NCBI GenBank assembly: GCA_963678445.1
Contig: OY782877.1
Span: 1,426,001 to 1,490,000, forward strand
Source: G963678445 sp963678445
Lineage (GTDB): Bacteria > Hydrogenedentota > Hydrogenedentia > Hydrogenedentales > G963678445
Length of the DNA stretch: 64,000 nt
Reading direction: 5' to 3'
Below, one piece after another: positions 41,773 through 51,263 of the stretch (position 1 is its first letter; each line of letters opens with the position of its first letter). The translations under genes were made by a program, and so were the position numbers. A model generated the notes under the pieces. The model was not told where the DNA came from, searched no databases, and saw nothing but the letters and a program-made list of their open reading frames with translations.

Positions 41773-43936
41773 CCCAGAAAAACGACACAACGCCCCCGCC
41801 CAAAAAAATCCACATTACTACCGATTGCGATGCAAGCAGGCCAGTCAACAACAAGCGTGTTGCAGTAGCGGCAACAGGGTGCGCGGCTATGTAGTCGGCA
41901 ATGGGGGGACTGACCCGGTAGTAGCTGTCGACGAAAGCTGTGCCGACGGGATTGGTCAGCAGCACGTTGTCACGCAAGGTGCGCAGGGTTTGTATTTCTT
42001 CTGCAAGCGGGGTGCCGTATGCGGCGGTTGCGATAAAGCAGGGGCCGCCGGGTTCTTCTTCGGGGCCCATGATGGCAAATTTGGAGAAACGGGCCGTGTT
42101 GAAAAGTACGACGGGCTTCGAACCATCCAGCAGATTCACACGGGTGACGTTTTCCTTCAACCACACCTGCGCATCTTCTTCGTAGCCCCATACCTCAATC
42201 TCTTCCTCGCGCAATCCCGAAACGGAAATCGGCGCACGCACCGTGATGGGCAAGGCAAAACGCAGATTCACGGGAGCCAGTTCCAGCAGTTGCAAAACAC
42301 GCCCTTCGGGTAACACCGGCAAAGCGTCTGCATCGGCGGCGCATATGCCTGCCATAAAAGACTGGTTGGCTGCATTGACCGGGAAGAGCACACGCGCACC
42401 GGGCAACGTGTCCGCTGTGTCGTCCACCGACAACTGTGCGGCCTCACCCAATGCTATTCCTGAAGCGACCAACGGCGCCTGCCCTGTAAGCGTCACCCAG
42501 ATGCGTTTTTGCGTCTGCACGCCTGTAGCATCCGCAACGACAAGGTCTACGGCATGTAAGCCGGGGCTGCTGCCTTCAGGGAACGTGTATGTGGGATTCT
42601 GTTCCGTACTTTCAATTACGCCATCCCCGTCAAAATCCCAGGCAAAGGTCAATTCTGGCTGCTTCGCCTCTTCAACCTGTGCGGTAAATTGTACCGGCAA
42701 TGGGGCCGCCCCTATTTGCGGATCCACACCTATTTCAACGCTCGGCGGATCGCCTACACGCACATTCACAAGTGCCTCGTCGGTAATACCACCATTGTCC
42801 TGCACCCGCAACGTCACCAGGTATTCGCCCGCAATGCCATAGGATACCGACGTGGACGCACCAACGGCTTCCACTACGACCCCGTTCAGCGCATCAAAAT
42901 CCCATTCCCACATAGCGATCCCCCAAGCATCCTCCGACAAGCCCGCATCCAAAGTAATCGTCTCCCCCAGTGCAACCGCTGCCGACGCCGGTGTGGTTGT
43001 CACAAAAATCTGGGGGGCAAAGACATCCAAAGCGCCCTGCGGCCCTCCATCCGCCCCCACATCATTTCGCGAACCATCTTTGTCGTTATACTGCGGGTCC
43101 GGATCACCTGCATCATGCAACTTCGATACCTGCCGCAAATGCAGATTGGGAGGCGTTGCGTCCATATCCACAAACAGCGGCTCCTTCACCAAATCGGTTG
43201 CATCAGGTTGCACGCCCAGCACAGAAGATGTATTTCGAAAAAAATCATTATAGGCAGAGGCGGCTGTTGCGCCCGACTCTGCCAATACCCCTGTACCGTT
43301 ATATGCAAAAATATTGTTCCGCATCGGCGCTGCATTTGCGCCCTCCATAAGTCGCATACCGGTCGTGTTCTCAAAGAACGTGTTGTTGATACACGTCAGC
43401 GACGTGTTAGGGTTAAGCTGCACCCCACTGTTGGCGCGGAAAAGCACACAATTATATAGGGCGGCTGCACAATCCGTATTAACAACCACCGCAGCACCAC
43501 TGGTATCCCCCACAGAAAAGCCCTGAAGCGTTGCACCCTCGTTCAACTCCAACAAGGTGGAAAAAGTATTCTCATCGCCCAGCAAAAACGTCTGAGCCGC
43601 CCCGCACTCACTCTTCAACGTCACCCCCACCGCAAGCGCCAACAACTCTCGATACTCACCCGGTCGTACCACAATCACATCGCCACGCCCCGACTCAACC
43701 TGCGCCACTGCTGCCGCAATGGTATTAAACGGTCGGCTGCTGGACCCATCACCATTCTCCGTGTTAGCGCCATCCACATAAAACGTAGCCCCCCACGCCC
43801 CCCCCATCAACAGCATTAGGCTTAACACGGCATTAAAGAAACCGCTTTTACCGACAGCAACAAACCGCTGCCACAATGCCGACACGCTACGTTCTTCACT
43901 AGACTTCCTGAATCTTATGGTGCTACGCTCGCACAT
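41741..43936 (-). CDS. Secreted beta-helix/PKD protein with CFI-box C-terminus
   Basis: The protein has 731 residues. After a long N-terminus with a hydrophobic signal (FFNAVLSLMLLMGGAWGATF) comes a right-handed beta-helix (YVDGANTENGDGSSSRPFNT, INNTFFENTTGMRLM, NNIFAYNGTGVLA). Two PKD-like domains follow (MWEWDFDALNG, LTFAWDFDGDGVIES), then a domain of unknown type. A C-terminal GPCFIATAAYGTPLAEEIQT is followed by a hydrophobic helix and basic end, the CFI-box sorting-like tail. It is probably exported and surface-bound, binding or acting on polysaccharide. The last 10 residues (ARTIQRSQEI) are encoded by a repeat element. Confidence 0.8.
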   Translation of the reverse strand: MCERSTIRFRKSSEERSVSALWQRFVAVGKSGFFNAVLSLMLLMGGAWGATFYVDGANTENGDGSSSRPFNTIAAAVAQVESGRGDVIVVRPGEYRELLALAVGVTLKSECGAAQTFLLGDENTFSTLLELNEGATLQGFSVGDTSGAAVVVNTDCAAALYNCVLFRANSGVQLNPNTSLTCINNTFFENTTGMRLMEGANAAPMRNNIFAYNGTGVLAESGATAASAYNDFFRNTSSVLGVQPDATDLVKEPLFVDMDATPPNLHLRQVSKLHDAGDPDPQYNDKDGSRNDVGADGGPQGALDVFAPQIFVTTTPASAAVALGETITLDAGLSEDAWGIAMWEWDFDALNGVVVEAVGASTSVSYGIAGEYLVTLRVQDNGGITDEALVNVRVGDPPSVEIGVDPQIGAAPLPVQFTAQVEEAKQPELTFAWDFDGDGVIESTEQNPTYTFPEGSSPGLHAVDLVVADATGVQTQKRIWVTLTGQAPLVASGIALGEAAQLSVDDTADTLPGARVLFPVNAANQSFMAGICAADADALPVLPEGRVLQLLELAPVNLRFALPITVRAPISVSGLREEEIEVWGYEEDAQVWLKENVTRVNLLDGSKPVVLFNTARFSKFAIMGPEEEPGGPCFIATAAYGTPLAEEIQTLRTLRDNVLLTNPVGTAFVDSYYRVSPPIADYIAAHPVAATATRLLLTGLLASQSVVMWIFLGGGVVSFFWARTIQRSQEI

Positions 43937-44144
43937 TATTCATACATCCCACACGGTGCTTACCGTATTCGCAGCAGCCCGCTCCCCCATGCTGCTGCAT
44001 TTCCGTTTACCACTGTATCCCCAGTAGGTTAAGTATACCATGAGAATAGTCGCCCCTCCCCAGGAAATCAACCTGAACACGCTACAATGCCATAAAAAAC
44101 AGAGAAATGTTGCGTTTCAGACTAAACACACGCTAGGATCACCC

Positions 44145-44268
44145 TTTGAAGTGGTCCAGCGACCGCAAGGTGGCCAGGACCACCCCTAAGAAACAGGGTC
44201 CTTACCGTCCCTGAGCAAAGTAAAAAGTTTCGTTTTTTATGACAACTTCTCATACTTTAGTCACTAAT
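44145..44268 (-). repeat. Family A hairpin repeat, reverse orientation, expanded loop
   Basis: TTTGAAGTGGTCCAGCGACC opens the copy. A 25-nt extra block (GGTGGCCAGGACCACC) lies in the loop, followed by GGGTCCTTACCGTCCCTGAG, AAAGTTTCGTTTTTTATGAC and TTTAGTCACTAA. It is in the divergent upstream region of the beta-helix and scpA genes; apart from it, 43937-44378 shows no gene. Confidence 0.8.
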
Positions 44269-44378
44269 AACGCCTCAAAGTACAAAATCCATGGACAACA
44301 CCTTGCCCGGCGAAGGCTACGCTGTCGTGTTCAACCGCAAAAGCAGGGTTTGCATGGTACAACCGCAGGAACAGCACC

Positions 44379-45614
<1,236 letters not shown>

Positions 45615-45617
45615 GTT

Positions 45618-45995
45618 TTGTTTACCTGGTTGCGTCCCAAAAAACGGCCGTTAACTTTGGGAGAGGAGGGGGAAAAGGTTGCTGCACGCTTTTTGCGTCG
45701 GCAAGGCTATGCCATCCTGGCGCAAAACATGTGGTTAGGACGTTATGAGATTGATATCCTCGCACGGGAAGGCGATACCGTGGCCTTTGTCGAGGTGCGA
45801 AGTCGGCGTGGACGTCATGCGCCGCCCCCCGAAGACAGCATTCGAACGGAGAAACAGCAACGCCTACGTAAAGCAGCGGCCTATTACCTTTCCAAGCATG
45901 GCCAGGAAGGCCGCTATTACCGATTTGATGTAGTTTCCATCATCTTTCCCGAAACGGGGAAACCCATTATCCGGTTATATCGCGACGCCTTTTAA
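45618..45995 (+). CDS. YraN/UPF0102 family nuclease-like protein
   Basis: The protein has 125 residues. The family core is visible: GEEGEKVAARFLRRQGYAIL, RYEIDILAREGDTVAFVEVR and SIRTEKQQRLRKAAAYYLS. The ID and EVR residues form a Holliday-junction-resolvase-like active site pattern. The biochemical role of the family is not settled. The start is TTG 4 nt after scpA, with GAGAGG upstream, so it is translated with scpA. TTG is unusual but is also used by two other genes in this window. Confidence 0.88.
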   Translation: MFTWLRPKKRPLTLGEEGEKVAARFLRRQGYAILAQNMWLGRYEIDILAREGDTVAFVEVRSRRGRHAPPPEDSIRTEKQQRLRKAAAYYLSKHGQEGRYYRFDVVSIIFPETGKPIIRLYRDAF

Positions 45996-46094
45996 CACCC
46001 ACAAGAAACCTGTCGTCTCTCTACAAAGTCCAACCGTTTTAAATACAATGACATCGCGCAAGAACTATAGCTATTGGCTGTGGCCCCGGCCACT

Positions 46095-46201
46095 TTTTCG
46101 TCTGTAGCCCTAAAAAGCTCGCAATAACTGTGTTCAGGGACAGCAAGGACCATAAATATTGCTGGTGGCGCTGGCCACCTTGCGGTCACTGGACCGCTTT
46201 C
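46095..46201 (+). repeat. Family A repeat, variant with inner hairpin
   Basis: TAAAAAGCTCGCAATAACTG is followed by TTCAGGGACAGCAAGGACCA, an inner GTGGCGCTGGCCAC palindrome, and TGCGGTCACTGGACCGCTTT. It lies between yraN and the first of the three tandem paralogues. Confidence 0.7.
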
Positions 46202-46230
46202 GTATTTGTAAAGAAGGAAAACAACACTCC

Positions 46231-48480
46231 ATGTCACGCTTTTTACATCTGTGCATCGTAATTGCCTGCATCGCATTCTGGGCTGAAAGCACCGTTGCTA
46301 CAGGCAAACAGCCCTGGCAACCCATCCGGGATACGGTTTTTCTACAAGAGGTCGGTTATAAGATCCCCTCTCAAAAACCGCTCACCGCAGTCGCAATGTT
46401 GAACGATACCATCTACGTGGGAACGGAGACCGGCGTATCGGTATTGCAGGGTCTGACAACCCTCACGCCCCTCACGGAGGATGCCGCGCCTACATGCGAA
46501 GTGCAACAGATGGCGACAGTGGGTGATGCATTGTATGTCATGACCGCAGAAGGAACGTATCGTTTTCAAGGGAACGAATGGACACACCTGAGCACTCTCC
46601 GGGCACTGGATGTGGTTGAGTTTGCCGGGGATGTCCTGTTCGGCATGGAAAACGCCCTCTATAAAGTAACGCAAGACTGGATAAAGGAGGTGGCGGCACT
46701 GCCCAAGAAGACAGGCGCACTGCGCGCTATGGAAAAACACGCCGCATCGGTTTTTCTATATACCGATGACGGTCTGTGGTGTTTCGATGGCAAACATTTC
46801 ACAAGCAAGCAACTGATCGAATTTGGCGAATTACCTTCCAAAGAGGTGCGCGACATGCGTCACCTGGGGAACCGCCTCTTTTTCGCTACCGACAAGGGGC
46901 TGGGGGTGCTCGGTGGCACAGCCGCCTCTGCGATACAGGGCAAAGACGGTTTGTGTTATGAGGACACCTTTACGCTGACAGCAGGCTTTGGCGGCGATTT
47001 ATGGATAAGCGCCGGCATAGGCGCCATACGCTATACAAAGGGAAAATTCCACTACTTCCAGGGACCTCGCTGGTTGCCCAGCGATGAAGTAAACGCCATC
47101 GCCTGTGGCGACCACACCGCGTATCTCGCCACCAATAAAGGGTTGGGCATTATTGATTATGAGCCGTACACCCTACAAAAGAAGGCCGCTTATTATGAGC
47201 GTCACCTGGTCGAATGGGGACAGCGCCGCGGCATGTTTACCCACTCACTTCACTATCGCCCCGAAACACAAGAATGGCTGCGGGAAATCAGCGATAACGA
47301 TGGCGGCTATAGCGCCCACTATTGGGCTGCGCAGGCTTATAAATATGCGGCCACGGGCGACGAAACAGCAAGAAAAAGAGCGGTGCAAGCCTGTCAGACC
47401 ATGCGCTGCATGGAAGAATTAACCCCTATCGACGGCTTTATCGCACGTAGCCTCTGGCTCAAAGGCGAAAAAGGCATCAAGGCTCAACACGGCTCGGGCG
47501 GCTATCCCGCTGAATGGGTCGACGCCACTGACCCGCGTTGGGAAACAAAAATGGATACCTCCTCTGACGAGGTCGACGCGCATTTCCATTACGCCTCCGT
47601 CTTCTATAACTTGATCGCTAATGAAGAAGAAAAGAAAATGGTGTGCACCCACATACGCCGTCTGGCTGGCCACATCCTGGAACATGGGTACCAATTGCTC
47701 GATCTGGACGGCAAACCCACCCGCTGGTGTCGTTGGGACCCGGAATACGCAAAAAAAGGCGAAGGCTTCTTCGCACGTGGCGTTAACAGTCTGGAGGTTC
47801 TGGCATACATGCGCACCGCCTGGACCATCACCGGGGAAGAACGCTTCCACAAAGCCTATGAAGAGCTACAAGACATGGGCTACCTGGACTATCTGATGAC
47901 CACCAAACACCAGGGGCGTTTCCAACCTACCGAATTCGATGATGAACTCACCTTTTTTGTTTACTACTGCCTACTTAGTTTCGAAACCGATCCGGCATTG
48001 CGGTCGCTGTATCAACGTTGTCTGGAACGCGCCTGGGAAACAGAACGTATCGAACATAACCCCTGGTACAACTTCCTCTATGGACTTCTGACGGGCAACA
48101 ACTGCGATATCGAAGCGAGCATAGAGCATCTGCGCGCCTGGCCACTCGATTTACGCACCTACAGCTGCAATGGGGAGAACCGTAGTGACCTCTTCGAAGA
48201 ACCTGGTTATATCTCCTACGGCAAAGGCCCAAAAATACTCTCTCCTCGTGAACGAGGTCCCATGAAATGGGAGTACGACCCCTATAAGCTGAAACATGGT
48301 AATGGTTGCATCGAAGATCCTTCCGGCTTTTTATGCTCCTACTGGCTAGGACGCTATGCCGGCTTCATCCTGCCGCCAGACACAGACGCCCCCGCATTAC
48401 TCAGTGTGCCCGAGCGCGGACTGCACCTGGGGGCGGAACCCTACACCGGCCCGGAAGTCCCCTGCGAACTGGCGGATTAG
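46231..48480 (+). CDS. Secreted propeller plus helical-domain protein, paralogue 1 of 3
   Basis: The protein has 749 residues. A signal peptide (MSRFLHLCIVIACIAFWAES) is followed by blades of a beta-propeller (about 30-320) with repeated IYVGTETGVSVL, LYVMTAEGTYRF, LFFATDKGLGVL and AYLATNKGLGIIDYEP. These resemble ligand-binding propellers of hybrid two-component sensors. After the linker LQKKAAYYERHLVEWGQRRG a helical domain of about 420 residues begins with ISDNDGGYSAHYWAAQAYKY and looks like an alpha/alpha toroid. I recognise no named family or catalytic site. It is the first of three adjacent paralogues. The ribosome binding site (AAGAAGGA) is somewhat far (13 nt). Confidence 0.85.
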   Translation: MSRFLHLCIVIACIAFWAESTVATGKQPWQPIRDTVFLQEVGYKIPSQKPLTAVAMLNDTIYVGTETGVSVLQGLTTLTPLTEDAAPTCEVQQMATVGDALYVMTAEGTYRFQGNEWTHLSTLRALDVVEFAGDVLFGMENALYKVTQDWIKEVAALPKKTGALRAMEKHAASVFLYTDDGLWCFDGKHFTSKQLIEFGELPSKEVRDMRHLGNRLFFATDKGLGVLGGTAASAIQGKDGLCYEDTFTLTAGFGGDLWISAGIGAIRYTKGKFHYFQGPRWLPSDEVNAIACGDHTAYLATNKGLGIIDYEPYTLQKKAAYYERHLVEWGQRRGMFTHSLHYRPETQEWLREISDNDGGYSAHYWAAQAYKYAATGDETARKRAVQACQTMRCMEELTPIDGFIARSLWLKGEKGIKAQHGSGGYPAEWVDATDPRWETKMDTSSDEVDAHFHYASVFYNLIANEEEKKMVCTHIRRLAGHILEHGYQLLDLDGKPTRWCRWDPEYAKKGEGFFARGVNSLEVLAYMRTAWTITGEERFHKAYEELQDMGYLDYLMTTKHQGRFQPTEFDDELTFFVYYCLLSFETDPALRSLYQRCLERAWETERIEHNPWYNFLYGLLTGNNCDIEASIEHLRAWPLDLRTYSCNGENRSDLFEEPGYISYGKGPKILSPRERGPMKWEYDPYKLKHGNGCIEDPSGFLCSYWLGRYAGFILPPDTDAPALLSVPERGLHLGAEPYTGPEVPCELAD

Positions 48481-48563
48481 TACGCCTCAACGAAAGGCGA
48501 CTATCGGCATTTCCCGCCACATAGAGAGAAACCGCAATAGCGAAAGAGAAGTCATACATGTAC

Positions 48564-48604
48564 AATTCCCCCCAAGGCATCTAAAATATGTCTTGAGGGG
48601 AATT
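48564..48604 (+). terminator. Hairpin after paralogue 1
   Basis: AATTCCCCCCAAG and CTTGAGGGGAATT form a 13-bp stem with one mismatch, followed by TTGC. A similar CCCC/GGGG hairpin follows paralogue 2, so the hairpin was probably duplicated with the gene. Confidence 0.65.
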
Positions 48605-48666
48605 TTGCAAAGTGACCATAAAACCACTTTAAGTCCATTTGAAACTAAAAAAGGGAGAGTTCTTTC

Positions 48667-50913
48667 ATGCTTCGTTTTGTATACACCGGTCTTTCGATCT
48701 GCCTGCTGCTCATTTCTCTGGATAATGCAGCTACCGCAGAAAAACAGGCCTGGCAACCGCTTCGCGACGAGGTTTTCCTGCAGGAAGTCGGCTATAAAAT
48801 CCCCTCCAACACTCCGCTTACCGCCATCGCCCTACTGGACAACACGCTCTACGTCGGGTCGGATACAGGTGTGTCGATGCTACAAGGCATGGAAAGTCTC
48901 ACCCCCCTCAAAGGTAATGACGCCCCCACATGCGCTGTACAGCGAATGACAGCCATACAGGGTGCCTTGTATGTAATGACTGTGGAAGGCGTCTATCGCT
49001 TCCAACAAAATCAATGGACCCTCCTGACCCACTTACCCGCACTGGACGTGGTCGAATTTGCAGGCGACATCTTGCTTGGCATGGAGAACACCCTCTATAA
49101 GGTAACGCAGGATTGGATCAAGGAAATCGCACCGCTGCCTAAAAAAGCGGGTGCACTACGTGCTGTTGAAACGCATGCTGCATCGCTCTTCCTCTACACG
49201 GAAGATGGTCTGTGGTGTTTCGATGGCAAGAAATTTACGGAAGACCAACTGATCGAATTCGGCGAATTACCTTCCAACGAGGTGCGCGACATACACCATT
49301 TGGGAAGCAGCCTCTTTTTCGCCACCGATAAAGGCCTGGGCCTGTTACGCGGCACCGCCGCCTCCGCGATACAAGGCAAAGACGGGCTCTGCTACGAAGA
49401 TACCGTCACGCTGGCTACCGGCTTTGGCGGCGATCTGTGGATAGGAACCTCAAACGGCGCTATGCGCTATACAAACGGCAAATTCCATTATTTTCATGGC
49501 CCACGCTGGTTACCCGGAAACGCAATCAATACCATCGCGTGCAGCGAACATACCGCCTATATCGCAACGGACAAGGGCCTGGCCATCATCGATTATGAAC
49601 CGTACACGCTGCAAAAAAAAGCTGCCTACTATGAACGTCATCTGACGGAATGGGGACAGCGTCGCGGCATGTTTATACACAAACTGTGGCAGCACGGCAA
49701 GGAATGGCTACGTGAAATAAGTGACAATGACGGTGGCTACAGCACCCATTACTGGACGGGGCAAGCCTACAAATACGCCGCTACCGGCGACAAAACAGCA
49801 CGCGAGAGGGCCGTCAAAGCCTACAAAACCATGCGCTGCATGGAAGAATTAACCCCTATCGACGGATTTATCGCACGTAGTCTCTGGCTCAAAGGCGAAA
49901 AAGGTATCAAGGCCCAACATGGTTCGGGCAACTATCCTGCGGAATGGGTCGACGCCACCGACCCGCGTTGGGAAACAAAAATGGACACCTCGTCGGACGA
50001 GGTTAATGCCCATTTCCACTATTCAGCGGTCTTCTATAACCTGGTGGCCAATGAAGAAGAAAAGGAAATGGTGCGCACCCACATGCATCGTCTGGCAGGA
50101 CACATCCTCGACCACGGTTACCAGCTGGTCGACCTCGATGGAAAACCAACCCGTTGGGCACGTTGGGACCCGGAATACGCAAAAAAAGGCGAAGGCTTTC
50201 TGTCACGCGGCGTAAACAGTCTGGAGGCGCTGGCCTACATGCGCACCGCATGGACGATTACAGGGGAAGAACGATTCCAAAAGGCCTATGAAGAACTACA
50301 AGATTGGGGATACTTGGAAAACATTACCACAACACGGCATAAAGGACGCTTACAGCCGACCGAATTTGACGATCTCCTTATGTTCTTTGTGAATTACTGT
50401 CTGTTCAGTTTCGAAACCGACCCCGCATTGCGTTCCTTGTATCAGCGCTGCCTGGAACGTTTTTGGGAAACAGAACGTATTGAACACAACCCATGGTACA
50501 ACTTCTTATATGGCTTGTTGACGGGTAATGATTGTGAAATTGCAGCCAGCATGGATCACTTGCGCGCCTGGCCGCTGGATTTGTACGCCTACACCTACAC
50601 CGGAAAACATCGTAGCGATCTTTTTGAGGAACCTGGCTATATCTCATACGGCAAAGGCAAAAAAGTACTTTCTCCCCGTGAACGTGGCGGTATGAAATGG
50701 GAATATGACCCCTATCGCCTGGCCTATGGAGAGCACTGCATCGAAGACCCCTCCGGATTCATATGCTCCTACTGGCTAGGCCGCTATGCCGGTTTCATCC
50801 TGCCGCCAGACACCGACGATCCCGCACTGCTCACCGTACCCGAACGCGGACTACAATTGGGCGCAGAACCTTATACTGGTCCGGAAGTTCCTTGCGAACT
50901 TGCACAGCCATAA
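48667..50913 (+). CDS. Secreted propeller plus helical-domain protein, paralogue 2 of 3
   Basis: The protein has 748 residues. It has the same layout as its neighbours: signal peptide (MLRFVYTGLSICLLLISLDN), propeller (LYVGSDTGVSML, LYVMTVEGVYRF, LFFATDKGLGLL, LWIGTSNGAMRY) and the helical domain starting ISDNDGGYSTHYWTGQAYKY. It is closest to paralogue 1; long stretches are nearly identical even in DNA, for example around 49828-49930 versus 47398-47500. AAAGGGAGAG precedes the ATG. Conserved Asp, His, Tyr and Trp residues in DGGY, DAHFHY-like (NAHFHYSAVFY) and GRWDPEYAKKGEGF-like blocks might line a substrate cleft; no activity can be assigned. Confidence 0.85.
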   Translation: MLRFVYTGLSICLLLISLDNAATAEKQAWQPLRDEVFLQEVGYKIPSNTPLTAIALLDNTLYVGSDTGVSMLQGMESLTPLKGNDAPTCAVQRMTAIQGALYVMTVEGVYRFQQNQWTLLTHLPALDVVEFAGDILLGMENTLYKVTQDWIKEIAPLPKKAGALRAVETHAASLFLYTEDGLWCFDGKKFTEDQLIEFGELPSNEVRDIHHLGSSLFFATDKGLGLLRGTAASAIQGKDGLCYEDTVTLATGFGGDLWIGTSNGAMRYTNGKFHYFHGPRWLPGNAINTIACSEHTAYIATDKGLAIIDYEPYTLQKKAAYYERHLTEWGQRRGMFIHKLWQHGKEWLREISDNDGGYSTHYWTGQAYKYAATGDKTARERAVKAYKTMRCMEELTPIDGFIARSLWLKGEKGIKAQHGSGNYPAEWVDATDPRWETKMDTSSDEVNAHFHYSAVFYNLVANEEEKEMVRTHMHRLAGHILDHGYQLVDLDGKPTRWARWDPEYAKKGEGFLSRGVNSLEALAYMRTAWTITGEERFQKAYEELQDWGYLENITTTRHKGRLQPTEFDDLLMFFVNYCLFSFETDPALRSLYQRCLERFWETERIEHNPWYNFLYGLLTGNDCEIAASMDHLRAWPLDLYAYTYTGKHRSDLFEEPGYISYGKGKKVLSPRERGGMKWEYDPYRLAYGEHCIEDPSGFICSYWLGRYAGFILPPDTDDPALLTVPERGLQLGAEPYTGPEVPCELAQP

Positions 50914-51263
50914 TCTGAGTACGGCTGCCTATATAGAAACCTAAACAGGAAAAGAACAGTCCCATATATGCAGTTCCCCTTAAAGTGCACCCACTTTGAG
51001 GGGAGCTTTGTATATCCTGCCCACTGTTAATAGGCAGCATACAACGCACTGCTATATTATGATTTTGTTTAGACCAGCTAAAGGGATGAATAGCGTGACA
51101 CAATCATCTATTCCATAAAAATAGTGCTTTTCCTCCCTTTTGACGTCCAACAACCACCGGCAAAAACAGGCCTCTTAGCAGTCCTGAAGCAAAGGAATTC
51201 CGTTTTCATATACCCCTTTACAAAACCAGGCACTACAACATTACGAAGGAGACACCGTTAATT
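50914..51263 (+). other. Gap between paralogues 2 and 3
   Basis: This 350-nt gap holds the hairpin at 50972-51007 and the ribosome binding site of paralogue 3 (GAAGGAG). I see no gene and no family A repeat in it. Confidence 0.5.
50972..51007 (+). terminator. Hairpin after paralogue 2
   Basis: AGTTCCCCTTAAAGTG and CACTTTGAGGGGAGCT can pair over 16 positions, two of them G-T, with a short loop, followed by TTGTAT. It is the counterpart of the hairpin after paralogue 1. Confidence 0.7.
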
